This document shows positions 17,395-25,452 of a stretch of DNA of 63,941 nt, piece after piece. Origin of the DNA: UBA6115 sp964346355 (GTDB taxonomy: Bacteria > Bacillota > Clostridia > Christensenellales > Aristaeellaceae). Where the stretch lies: positions 1-63,941 of the forward strand of contig CAYFUH010000005.1 in assembly GCA_964346355.1 (NCBI GenBank). Direction: 5' to 3'. Position 1 is the first letter of the stretch. Each line of letters opens with the position of its first letter. The notes under the pieces are model-generated. The model was not told where the DNA came from. It saw only the letters and a program-made list of their open reading frames with translations, and made no database searches. The translations under genes were made by a program, and so were the position numbers.

Positions 17395-18501
17395 ATGAGT
17401 TGGGAGAACGCTGTGATTCTCATCCCTTCCCTGCACCCGGATGACAAGCTGCATACCTACGTCAAAGACCTGATTGCCCACGGGTTTTTGCACATTGTGG
17501 TGGTGGATGACGGCTCCGGCCCGTCTTACAGCCACTTTTTTGAGGAGCTCAAGCAGTATCCCCAGTGTGAGGTGCTGGGCTATGAGGTCAACCAGGGCAA
17601 GGGCTACGCGCTGAAGTACGGGATGCGGCATGTGCAGACAGCCTACCCGGATACACCGGGTGTGGTGACCGCGGACTCTGACGGGCAGCACACAGCAATT
17701 GACTGCATCAGGATTGCTGAAGCGATGATTGCCCAGCCTGACAAATTGGTGCTGGGCAGCCGGGATTTCAGCCTGGGCTGTATCCCGCCCAAGTCCCGCT
17801 TTGGCAACCGGATGACCTCTTTTTTCTTTAAAATCCTGTATGGCAGCTGGCTGCCGGATACACAGACCGGGCTGCGCGGCATCAGCAAAGAACTGATGCC
17901 CCGGATTGCCGAGATCCCCGGTGACCGGTTTGAGTACGAAATGAACATGCTCATCCACGCGGCCGGTTGGCATATTGATTTTGAGATCGTGCCCATTGAA
18001 ACCATCTACCACAACGCCAATGAGGGCACGCACTTCCGTCCGCTGCATGATTCCTGGCGCATTTACAAGCTGCTCTTTGGCAATTTCTTTCAGTTCGCCT
18101 CCGCCAGCGTCCTGTCCACCCTGCTGGACCACGGTTTATTCAATATGCTGGACCGCTGGCTGGTGCCCTCCTTCTTTAGGCATATTAGCCCGATGTTTGC
18201 AAACACGGTGTTAGTTTCCACCGTGATTGCCAGGATCTGCTCCTCCCTGTTTAACTACCGCGTCAACAAGGACTTTGTCTTCAAGGTCAAGAAGAACAAG
18301 CACTCCCTCCCGCGTTATATTGTTCTGGTTATATTGGTGATGCTTGCCTCCGCCTTTTTGGTGGAAAGCCTGCATGTCAGCCTGGGCATGGACCAGGGCA
18401 TCGCCAAGATCATTGTCGATACCGTCCTCTTCTTTATCAACTACCGCATCACCAAAGCCTGGGTATTTGCCTCCCCTGATGAAAGGATCAACAAGCAATG
18501 A
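17395..18501 (+). CDS. Bifunctional glycosyltransferase family 2 / GtrA protein
   Basis: This 368-residue protein has an N-terminal GT2 domain (residues about 1-220) with the nucleotide-sugar motif VVVDDGSG, a TADSDGQH DxD site and a GSRDFS segment. A C-terminal GtrA-like domain follows, with four predicted TM helices (about 235-360). Such proteins move sugars onto polyprenyl phosphate for cell-surface glycans. The ATG at 17395 follows GGGTGAGGGCAGGT. It is the first gene of a run of six overlapping genes for envelope proteins. The sugar and acceptor are unknown. Confidence 0.88.
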   Translation: MSWENAVILIPSLHPDDKLHTYVKDLIAHGFLHIVVVDDGSGPSYSHFFEELKQYPQCEVLGYEVNQGKGYALKYGMRHVQTAYPDTPGVVTADSDGQHTAIDCIRIAEAMIAQPDKLVLGSRDFSLGCIPPKSRFGNRMTSFFFKILYGSWLPDTQTGLRGISKELMPRIAEIPGDRFEYEMNMLIHAAGWHIDFEIVPIETIYHNANEGTHFRPLHDSWRIYKLLFGNFFQFASASVLSTLLDHGLFNMLDRWLVPSFFRHISPMFANTVLVSTVIARICSSLFNYRVNKDFVFKVKKNKHSLPRYIVLVILVMLASAFLVESLHVSLGMDQGIAKIIVDTVLFFINYRITKAWVFASPDERINKQ

Positions 18502-19493
18502 AAAAAACAAGTGTACTCCTCTTTACCGTGGCCTTCCTCATGACGCTGGCCCTTCCCTTTATCCTGCCCTCCGGCGGGCTGTTGGATGAAGCCAAAAGCC
18601 GCATGCAGGAGCAGCTGTGGACGGATGAGGAGCAGGAGGAAAACGGCTGGCTGCGCTTCCTTTTGCCCACAGCGCGTGCGGAGGAAGAAACATTCACCCC
18701 GCTGCCCATTGACTTTACAGCAGGACCCAAGCTGAACTCCAACGGGTTTTCAGCAACCGGCTACATGGATGACAGCATTGAATTGCGCCTGGAAACCATT
18801 GAACAAGACGGCGTGGAATACCGCGTAGCGCATATCAATATTGCCCATCCCAGCCAGCTGCGCACCGCGACCGCGGGCAAGCCGGGCTCCAGCAAGGTGG
18901 CGCTGATCTCCTCCATGGCAAAAAAGTACAACGCTGTGCTGGCGATCAACGCCAACTACCTCAGCAACGACCCGGTCAAAACCACCTTTGAGTACCGGAT
19001 GGGCGAGAAGATCCGCGACAAAATCAACCGCACAAAGGACCTTCTGATCATTGACGAAAACGGGGATTTCCATGTCTTTGTCCTGCCCACGCAGGAGGAC
19101 CTGGATGCCTTTTTGGAAGCGGGCCACCAGATTATCAATGCCTTCACCTTTGGTCCCGCGCTTGTGAAGGACGGCAAAATGCAGACCATCAACAAGAAGT
19201 ACAGCTACAACCCCCTGGGCCGCGAGCCGCGCATGGCCATCGCGCAGACGGGCAAGCTGAGCTACCTGATTGTGCTGGCTGAAGGCCGCAAAAAGAACTC
19301 TCACGGCGTGACCCAGCAGGAGCTGGCCCAGTTCATGGCGGACATGGGCGCGGTGCAGGCCTATAATTTGGATGGCGGCAACTCCGCCACCATGGTGTTT
19401 AACAATGGCTATTACCAGCGCAAAACCAAAGCCAATGAGCGCGGGCAAAGCGATATGATCTATTTTGCCAGCCTTCTGGGAGAGCGCGAATGA
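18498..19493 (+). CDS. Phosphodiester glycosidase family (NAGPA domain) exported protein
   Basis: The 331-residue protein has an N-terminal signal or anchor (residues 5-24) and a second hydrophobic, Ala-rich stretch before residue 62. The NAGPA domain follows, including AINANYL, FGPALVKDGK, REPRMAIAQT and the signature NLDGGNSATMV. The family cleaves GlcNAc-1-phosphate-type diesters or related surface-glycan bonds outside the cell. Its ATG overlaps the glycosyltransferase stop (ATGA). The pair may make and trim a phosphate-linked surface glycan; that is inference. Confidence 0.87.
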   Translation: MKKTSVLLFTVAFLMTLALPFILPSGGLLDEAKSRMQEQLWTDEEQEENGWLRFLLPTARAEEETFTPLPIDFTAGPKLNSNGFSATGYMDDSIELRLETIEQDGVEYRVAHINIAHPSQLRTATAGKPGSSKVALISSMAKKYNAVLAINANYLSNDPVKTTFEYRMGEKIRDKINRTKDLLIIDENGDFHVFVLPTQEDLDAFLEAGHQIINAFTFGPALVKDGKMQTINKKYSYNPLGREPRMAIAQTGKLSYLIVLAEGRKKNSHGVTQQELAQFMADMGAVQAYNLDGGNSATMVFNNGYYQRKTKANERGQSDMIYFASLLGERE

Positions 19494-20440
19494 TGCACGA
19501 GGACGCGCAGGCTGTCACCATCCTTGGCACGACCGTCTACGCCTATGGGCTCATGGTCATGCTGGGGCTGTGGCTGGCGATCGCGCTGCTTGTTTTCTTA
19601 ACCCGAAATAATAAAAAGGAACGCTGCGCCGCGGCGCTCACCGCGGTGATTGCCCTCCCCCTGGGCTTTGTGAGCGCACGGCTGATGTACACGCTGCTGG
19701 ACCCCAACTTCCAGCCCCTGCTCTCACTCAGCAACGTGCTGGATGTAAGCTCCGGCGGGTTTTCCATGTTTGGTGCGCTGGCAGGCGCGGTGCTGGCCGC
19801 TTTGATTGCCGCAAAGGTTTCCGGCGTCCCCGGCAAACGGATGCTGGATTTGCTGTCCCCGGCGCTGCTGATCTTTCTGGTGCCTGCCAGGCTGGGTGAG
19901 GGATATACTGCCCTGGGTATCAGCCGCCCTTTGACCACCGACTGGATCGCCAGCAGCTTTTTGGCCCGGCAGGACGAGTTTGATGCCTATTTGCGCACCT
20001 ACCTTCTGGAGGCGATGATCGCTTGCGTCCTGTTGATGGTCATCCTGCGGTATCTCAGCAAAAAACACCGCGATGGGAAGGCCTTTGCCTTGTTTTGCCT
20101 GCTGTTTGGCATCACCCAAACCTTGATGGAAAGCCTGCGCTATGACGGCCATATGCGGTACAGTTTCATCGGCGTACAGCAGGTGCTGGCGGTTACGTTG
20201 TTTGGCGTCACCCTGATTATATTGGCTGTACGGCTGCTTGGGCAGGGCGGCGGGAAGCTGCTGCCCGTTTTGGGCCTTGTTGCCGTTCCCTTTTCGGTGC
20301 TGGCTGGAGTGGGTGTGGAGTTTTTGGTTGACCGCTCGGAGATGGGCAAGATCATCAGCTATTCCCTGTACCTGATCATCCTGATGATTCCGGCTGCCTT
20401 GGGTATACTGATGCTGAAACGGGAGGATGGACATGGATAA
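19490..20440 (+). CDS. Divergent Lgt-fold (prolipoprotein diacylglyceryl transferase-like) membrane protein
   Basis: This 316-residue integral membrane protein of seven or more TM helices has an Lgt-like layout, including YAYGLMVMLGL near the start and SSGGFSMFGALAGA. A canonical lgt is present at 30822-31700. Unlike that copy, this protein lacks the RWGNFFNKE signature; the equivalent segment reads VPARLGEGYTALGISR. It therefore may not transfer diacylglycerol to lipoproteins. It overlaps the glycosidase gene before it and the DUF896 gene after it. A role in lipid modification of a surface polymer is possible but unproven. Confidence 0.7.
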   Translation: MMHEDAQAVTILGTTVYAYGLMVMLGLWLAIALLVFLTRNNKKERCAAALTAVIALPLGFVSARLMYTLLDPNFQPLLSLSNVLDVSSGGFSMFGALAGAVLAALIAAKVSGVPGKRMLDLLSPALLIFLVPARLGEGYTALGISRPLTTDWIASSFLARQDEFDAYLRTYLLEAMIACVLLMVILRYLSKKHRDGKAFALFCLLFGITQTLMESLRYDGHMRYSFIGVQQVLAVTLFGVTLIILAVRLLGQGGGKLLPVLGLVAVPFSVLAGVGVEFLVDRSEMGKIISYSLYLIILMIPAALGILMLKREDGHG

Positions 20441-20636
20441 AACACTGATTGAACGCATCAATGAGCTGGCCCGCAAGCAAAAAACAGACGGGTTAAGTGA
20501 AGAAGAATTGGTGGAGCAAGCTGCGCTGCGCGCGGAGTATTTAAAGGAAGTTCGCGCGGGTTTGGAAGCGCAGCTGGAGATGGTATACATTGAAAACGAG
20601 GAAGGCGAGTATGAAAAGCTTCAGAAGAAAAAATAG
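20433..20636 (+). CDS. DUF896 family small protein
   Basis: This is a 67-residue helical, charged protein of the DUF896/YnzC type, with KTLIERINELARKQK at the start and TDGLSEEELVEQAALR next. The start is the ATG at 20433, six bases after GGGAGG; the earlier ATG at 20427 abuts the ribosome site. It overlaps both neighbours. The family is common in Firmicutes, cytoplasmic and of unknown function, so its place inside an envelope operon is notable. Confidence 0.85.
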   Translation: MDKTLIERINELARKQKTDGLSEEELVEQAALRAEYLKEVRAGLEAQLEMVYIENEEGEYEKLQKKK

Positions 20637-21642
20637 GCTGACACATGCCTTGCTGTGGGGCGTCATTGCCCTGATGCTGCTGGGTGCCACAGGCGCACAG
20701 GCGGCACCCAAGGTGCTGTACAACGCGCGGATCACCACGCTGTTCCCCAACAGCACCACCAATGTGTATGAAAAACCGGATACGGAGAGTAAGGTGCTGG
20801 CCAACTACAAGCCCAACCAACCCATCCAGATTGTGGAAGTCTTACCCAATTTTGTGGGCATCCTGCAAGGCAAGCGCGTGGGCTATGTGCTGCGCCACCG
20901 CATCATGGACCCGGTGGCGGTGGATTTCGCGAACACGCCCAAGTTTGGCACCGCGATTAACCACTACTACACCATCGCCAGTGAGGACATCCACATCAAG
21001 GCTGCGCCGGATGCCGCCAGCGAAACGCTGATTACCCTGCACGAAGGCGCGCACCTGGGCTTTTTGGATGTGGAGAACGGCTGGGCGCGCACCATCTTCA
21101 AGCGGCAGTACGGCTATGTGGATACCCGCACGCTCAGTGAACTGCTGATGGTCGCACCCAAGGAGGAGCTGGGCACGGATGAGATTCCGATTGCCGTGTA
21201 TAACTCCTTTTATGATATTTCTGACAACGAGAACAACATCAACCGCATCAATAACCTGGTGGTGGGCGGGCAGCGCATGAGCAAAACCCTGGCACCCGGC
21301 CAACAGCTGGACTTCAACAGTGAAGTCGGCCCCTTCCGCGCCAGCAACGGTTATTTACCGGCCGGCGCCCTGGTGGACGGCGAGTTGGTGTTTGACGTGT
21401 ACGGCGGCGGCTCCTGCCAGGTATCCAGCACCATGTACAACGTGGTGCTGCAGTTGACCGGGCTGACCGTGCTCAACCGCGCGCCGCACGGCGCCAACGG
21501 CATCAAATACCTCCCCCACGGGGTGGATGCCTCCTCCGGCGGGCTCAACTTCATCTTCCGCAATGATTATGATTTCCCCATTACCATCTCTTCGCACGTG
21601 CAGGATGGCTCCCTGTTTATCGCGATTTATAAGGATTCATGA
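20611..21642 (+). CDS. SH3-VanW family exported protein (first copy)
   Basis: This 343-residue protein has an N-terminal signal/anchor (residues 10-29). Two SH3-like repeats follow (about 35-85 and 110-170), then a VanW domain with DFNSEVGPF, GGGSCQVSSTMYN and HGANGIKYLPHG. VanW proteins are linked to the cell wall in Gram-positives, but their chemistry is not settled. The ATG at 20611 is inside the end of the DUF896 gene. It is followed by a diverged tandem copy, so the two probably arose by duplication. Confidence 0.88.
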   Translation: MKSFRRKNRLTHALLWGVIALMLLGATGAQAAPKVLYNARITTLFPNSTTNVYEKPDTESKVLANYKPNQPIQIVEVLPNFVGILQGKRVGYVLRHRIMDPVAVDFANTPKFGTAINHYYTIASEDIHIKAAPDAASETLITLHEGAHLGFLDVENGWARTIFKRQYGYVDTRTLSELLMVAPKEELGTDEIPIAVYNSFYDISDNENNINRINNLVVGGQRMSKTLAPGQQLDFNSEVGPFRASNGYLPAGALVDGELVFDVYGGGSCQVSSTMYNVVLQLTGLTVLNRAPHGANGIKYLPHGVDASSGGLNFIFRNDYDFPITISSHVQDGSLFIAIYKDS

Positions 21643-22640
21643 TGAAAAAACACCTTGTCTTGCTCCTGGCGCTGTCCCTGCTGATGACCTTATTATCTGC
21701 CAGCGCGGAGGAACCTGCCATTTATACAGGCCAGTCCCGGCTTGATCTGCGCATCTTGGCGGAGCAGTCCACAGAAGCAGCCAGCCTGGGCGTCGTCCCC
21801 AAAAACCGCACCATGGACATCCTGGAGGTGGAGCCCTACTGGGCCAAGATCCGCTACAACGGTACAACGGGCTATATCCGGCGCAGCTCCATCATTGACA
21901 CCACCGTCAAAACGGTGAGCCCCGCCACCACCCCGCCCTACAGCACGGTGGAATGTGACTGGCTGGCCTGGGTTTCCGGGGACGCGCCCATTTTAACCGC
22001 GCCCCAGGCGGACGCTGAGGTCCTGATTACCATGCATGACGGCGCGCGCCTGGCGCTGCTTGATATTGAGGATGGCTGGGGCCGGCTGATCTACCACCGC
22101 CAGTACGCCTATATCAACACCAACGCGCTGCGCGAAATCCAACCCATCAACAAGACCTATGAATCCGGCAGCGACGCGCCGCTGGCCGCCTATACCTCCT
22201 TTTACCGCATCACCACGGATGAGAGCAACATCAACCGGATGCTGAATTTGCAGGTGGCCTGCGACCGGTTTACGCTGTACACCCTCTCACAGGGTGACCG
22301 GCTGGACTTCAACAAGCACATTGGCCCCTACTCCCGCTCTGTGGGCTATATGCCCGCCAACGCCCTGGTGAAGGGTGAGGTGGTGCAAAGCTACGGCGGC
22401 GGCACCTGCCAGGTATCCAGCACCCTGTACAACGTGATTTTGCAATTGCCTGGCCTTGAAATCCTGCACCGCAGGGCACACGGCCCTGCCGCCGCGCCCT
22501 ATTTGCCCCACGGCGCGGACGCGGCTGTGGGCAACCAGACCCAGAACTTTATTTTCAAGTCCCTGTATGACTTTCCGGTGCGCATTGACGGCACCGCGCA
22601 GGACGGCGCGCTCACCATCGCAATTTACAGGGCGGATTAA
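21639..22640 (+). CDS. SH3-VanW family exported protein (second copy)
   Basis: This 333-residue homologue of the preceding gene has a signal peptide (residues 1-23, cleavage near SASAE), two SH3-like repeats (about 30-75 and 110-160) and a VanW domain with DFNKHIGPYSR, GGGTCQVSSTLYN and YLPHGADAA. It overlaps the first copy by ATGA. The body sequence has drifted well away from copy one, while the VanW signature is kept, which suggests separate roles rather than a recent duplication. It is the last gene of the operon, before a strong terminator. Confidence 0.88.
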   Translation: MMKKHLVLLLALSLLMTLLSASAEEPAIYTGQSRLDLRILAEQSTEAASLGVVPKNRTMDILEVEPYWAKIRYNGTTGYIRRSSIIDTTVKTVSPATTPPYSTVECDWLAWVSGDAPILTAPQADAEVLITMHDGARLALLDIEDGWGRLIYHRQYAYINTNALREIQPINKTYESGSDAPLAAYTSFYRITTDESNINRMLNLQVACDRFTLYTLSQGDRLDFNKHIGPYSRSVGYMPANALVKGEVVQSYGGGTCQVSSTLYNVILQLPGLEILHRRAHGPAAAPYLPHGADAAVGNQTQNFIFKSLYDFPVRIDGTAQDGALTIAIYRAD

Positions 22641-22656
22641 AATAGCGCAACAAGAA

Positions 22657-22698
22657 ACCGGGGAAGCGTGTACACCATCGCTTCCCCGGTTGTTTTTT
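22657..22698 (+). terminator. Strong rho-independent terminator after the VanW operon
   Basis: ACCGGGGAAGCG (22657-22668) pairs perfectly with CGCTTCCCCGGT (22679-22690), followed by TGTTTTTTT. The same hairpin sits just past the tlyA stop on the other strand, with a weaker T tail there. Confidence 0.9.
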
Positions 22699-22701
22699 TC
22701 C

Positions 22702-23505
22702 CTATTCGGCGCGCAAGTTGATGTGCGCGCGCTGCACCAGTTCATGGATCGCGGCGTCACTGATGCCAGGACGCGCGCTTTTTTGGATGTCCGCCAGAAA
22801 CTCGATGTTGCCCTTGGGGCCTGTGATGGGCGAGTAATCCATACCGACCACTGTCCAGCCCAAAGTGGCGACAAAATCCCGGATGTCCCGCAGCACGCCT
22901 TCATGGGTTTTGGCTTCCCGCACCACCCCGTGCTTGCCCACCTGGCCGCGGCCGGCTTCAAACTGGGGTTTGATCAGGGTGAGGAAACGCCCGGTGTCGC
23001 CCATCACCTCAATCGCGGTTGGGATGATCAATTTGATGGAGATGAAGGACACATCCATCACGGTCAGGGTGGGCAGCGGGTTGAACATCTCCCGTGTGAG
23101 CGCGCGGGCGTTGGTGCGCTCCATCACGCAGACGCGCGGGTCCTGGCGCAGGCGCCAATCCAGTTGCCCGTAGCCCACATCAATCGCGTACACATAAGAA
23201 GCGCCAGCGCGCAGCAGCACATCCGTAAAGCCGCCGGCCGCGGCACCGATGTCCATGGCGACCAAGCCCGCTACATCCGCGCGAAAGGCATGCAGCGCCT
23301 TTTCCAGCTTGTGCGCGCCGCGGGAAGCCCAGCTTTGCTCCTCCCCGCGGACCAAGAGATTGTCATCGGGCAAAACGCTTTCTGATGCCTTCAGAATCTT
23401 TCGCTCATCCACATACACCCGGCCAGCCAGAATCAATGCCTGCGCCCGCTCCCGGCTGGGAGCCAGCCCGCGGGCGACTAAGGCGACATCCGCGCGGGAC
23501 GTCAA
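22702..23505 (-). CDS. tlyA: TlyA family rRNA 2'-O-methyltransferase
   Basis: This 267-residue protein has an N-terminal S4 RNA-binding domain (residues 1-60) and an FtsJ/RrmJ-type methyltransferase with the SAM motif AMDIGAAAGGFTDVLL, AIDVGYGQLDW and VMDVSFISI. TlyA methylates ribose 2'-OH groups on ribosomal RNA. The start is TTG at 23505, seven bases after GGGAGG, overlapping the dxs stop by TTGA. The dxs-tlyA order is common in Firmicutes. Confidence 0.9.
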   Translation of the reverse strand: MTSRADVALVARGLAPSRERAQALILAGRVYVDERKILKASESVLPDDNLLVRGEEQSWASRGAHKLEKALHAFRADVAGLVAMDIGAAAGGFTDVLLRAGASYVYAIDVGYGQLDWRLRQDPRVCVMERTNARALTREMFNPLPTLTVMDVSFISIKLIIPTAIEVMGDTGRFLTLIKPQFEAGRGQVGKHGVVREAKTHEGVLRDIRDFVATLGWTVVGMDYSPITGPKGNIEFLADIQKSARPGISDAAIHELVQRAHINLRAE

Positions 23506-25370
23506 GCGATGGCCTCCCGCATGCGCAGGATTTGATCGGCAATGGTATGCGCGTCCAGCCCGCATTCCGCCAGCAGGTCGCCCCTTGCGCCGTGGGTGAT
23601 AAACGTATCCGGAACCGCGAAGATGTGATCGGGCAGCTTCAGGCTGTTTTGCACGCAGTATTCGCTGATGGCACTGCCCAGGCCGCCTGCCAGCGCCTGC
23701 TCCTCCAGCACGTAGTAGGGCGTGTTGGTCAGGGTTAAATCCTTTAAAAAGCCAGTGTCCAGCGGCTTGATGCTGGCGGCGTTGATGACCTGGGAGGAGA
23801 TACCCTGTTTTGACAGCATTTGCTTGACCAATAAGGCCTCTGCCACCATGGGGCCGGTGGCGATTAAGCACAGCTCGGCCTTTTTGCCCAGCACTTCCCA
23901 CTTGCCGGGGGTGAAGCCGGCATAGGGCAATTCCTTCATGCCCTTTGCTTCCGCGCGCGGGTAGCGGATAAATACCGGCTGTTCCTGTGACAGGGCAAAA
24001 GGCAGCATGGCCTGCAATTCCTCGATGCTTCTGGGGTTGAACACCATCAAATTAGGCACATGGCGCAAAAAGGCGGTGCCAAAGATGCCGTGATGGGTGG
24101 GCCCGTCCGCACCGCCGATGGCTGCGCGGTCAATCAAAAAGACCACAGGCAATTTCTGGACGCAGATGTCCACCACCACCTGGTCATAGGCGCGCTGCAG
24201 GAAGGTATCATACAAAGCCACCACCGGGCGCATGCCGCCCACCGCAAGGCCTGCTGCCAGGGTGACCGCGTGGCTTTCGGCGATGCCTACATCAAACAGG
24301 CGCTCCGGATGCGCACGCTGGAAGGGTCCCAGGCCGGTCGCCTCCACCATGGCGGCGGAGATGGCGACGATGCGCTCGTCCGCCTCCGCCAATTCGCACA
24401 GCAATTCCCCCGCTGCCTTGCCAAAGGAGCGCGCTGCGGACGGGTTTTTGGGCTGCCCGGTCACCGGGTCAAAGGGGTTGACGCCATGGGTGCTCCACGG
24501 CTGCTTTTCGGCGTACTCATAGCCCTTGCCCTTTTCCGTCATCACATGGACCAACACGGGCTCATCAAAGCGCTTGGCGCGCTGGAGCAGCTTTTCCATG
24601 CTTTTGATCTGATGCCCGTCAATGGGCCCCACATAGCGCAGCCCGAAGGCGGAAAAAAAGCGGTCCCGAATCAGGAAATTCTTGAAGGAATCCTTGGTGC
24701 GCTGGGACAGTTTAAACAGCGGCTTGCCAATAAAGGGGATTTTCAAAAAGAAGTTGGAAATGCGGCGCTTCAGATTGATCCAGGCCTTGCTGGTACGCAT
24801 GTAGGTGAGGTATTTGCTCATCGCGCCGACATTGGGCGCGATGCTCATCTGGTTGTCGTTGAGCACCACAATCAGCCGGGTTTTGTCATGGCCCAGGTTG
24901 TTGAGCGCCTCATAGCAAAGCCCGCCTGTGAAGGCGCCGTCCCCCACGACCGCCACGATGTGTTCGTCCCCGCCCTTTAAATCCCGCGCGCGCGCCATGC
25001 CCAGCGCGGCGGAAATGGCGGTGGAAGCATGCCCGGTGCCATAGGCGTCATGCTCGCTCTCCCCCAGTTTGGGGAAGCCGGACGCGCCGCCGTACTGGCG
25101 CAGGCGCTCCATTCCCTCCTGCCGATTGGTGAGCAGCTTGTGCGCATAGCACTGGTGCCCCACGTCAAAAATGATCTTGTCTTTGGGGCTGTCAAACACC
25201 CGATGCAAGGCCAGGGTCAGCTCCACCATGCCCAGGTTGCTGGCCAGGTGGCCGCCGTTTTCACTGACGATATCGATGATCCGCTCCCGCAATTGGGCGC
25301 TGAGCGCGTCCAGCTGCGCGGCTTTTAATCCTTTCAGATCCGCCGGACGGCGAATCGCACGCAAATCCAT
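23502..25370 (-). CDS. dxs: 1-deoxy-D-xylulose-5-phosphate synthase
   Basis: This 622-residue thiamine-diphosphate enzyme condenses pyruvate and glyceraldehyde-3-phosphate, the first step of MEP isoprenoid synthesis. It shows DVGHQCYAHK, the thiamine-diphosphate motif VGDGAFTGG with the later NDN, and the transketolase-like GIAESHAVTLAAGLA and RAAIGGADGPTHHG segments. The ATG at 25370 is six bases after GGAGG. It is upstream of tlyA. An extended -10 at 25404-25412 likely drives it. Confidence 0.95.
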   Translation of the reverse strand: MDLRAIRRPADLKGLKAAQLDALSAQLRERIIDIVSENGGHLASNLGMVELTLALHRVFDSPKDKIIFDVGHQCYAHKLLTNRQEGMERLRQYGGASGFPKLGESEHDAYGTGHASTAISAALGMARARDLKGGDEHIVAVVGDGAFTGGLCYEALNNLGHDKTRLIVVLNDNQMSIAPNVGAMSKYLTYMRTSKAWINLKRRISNFFLKIPFIGKPLFKLSQRTKDSFKNFLIRDRFFSAFGLRYVGPIDGHQIKSMEKLLQRAKRFDEPVLVHVMTEKGKGYEYAEKQPWSTHGVNPFDPVTGQPKNPSAARSFGKAAGELLCELAEADERIVAISAAMVEATGLGPFQRAHPERLFDVGIAESHAVTLAAGLAVGGMRPVVALYDTFLQRAYDQVVVDICVQKLPVVFLIDRAAIGGADGPTHHGIFGTAFLRHVPNLMVFNPRSIEELQAMLPFALSQEQPVFIRYPRAEAKGMKELPYAGFTPGKWEVLGKKAELCLIATGPMVAEALLVKQMLSKQGISSQVINAASIKPLDTGFLKDLTLTNTPYYVLEEQALAGGLGSAISEYCVQNSLKLPDHIFAVPDTFITHGARGDLLAECGLDAHTIADQILRMREAIA

Positions 25371-25403
25371 GTGTGTCCTCCGCAAACATACTGTTCTCAT
25401 CTG

Positions 25404-25412
25404 ATTGTACCA
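25404..25412 (-). promoter_or_regulatory. Extended -10 promoter for dxs-tlyA
   Basis: On the minus strand TGG-TACAAT is an extended -10, about 34 bases ahead of the dxs ATG. The -35 region is weak. Confidence 0.5.
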
Positions 25413-25416
25413 CAGT

Positions 25417-25446
25417 TTGCGCCATTTGATATCAGGCTGATATAAT
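25417..25446 (+). promoter_or_regulatory. Promoter for recD2, with a predicted leaderless start
   Basis: TTGCGC (25417-25422), an 18-base spacer and a perfect TATAAT (25441-25446) end just six bases before the recD2 ATG at 25453. Transcription should therefore start at or next to the start codon. Confidence 0.6.
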
Positions 25447-25452
25447 AGGCGC

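Noticed and set aside
20611..22640. VanW pair as part of a vancomycin-resistance cluster
   Set aside because: No vanH, vanA/B-type ligase, vanX or vanRS is present nearby. VanW-domain proteins are common in Clostridia outside resistance clusters.
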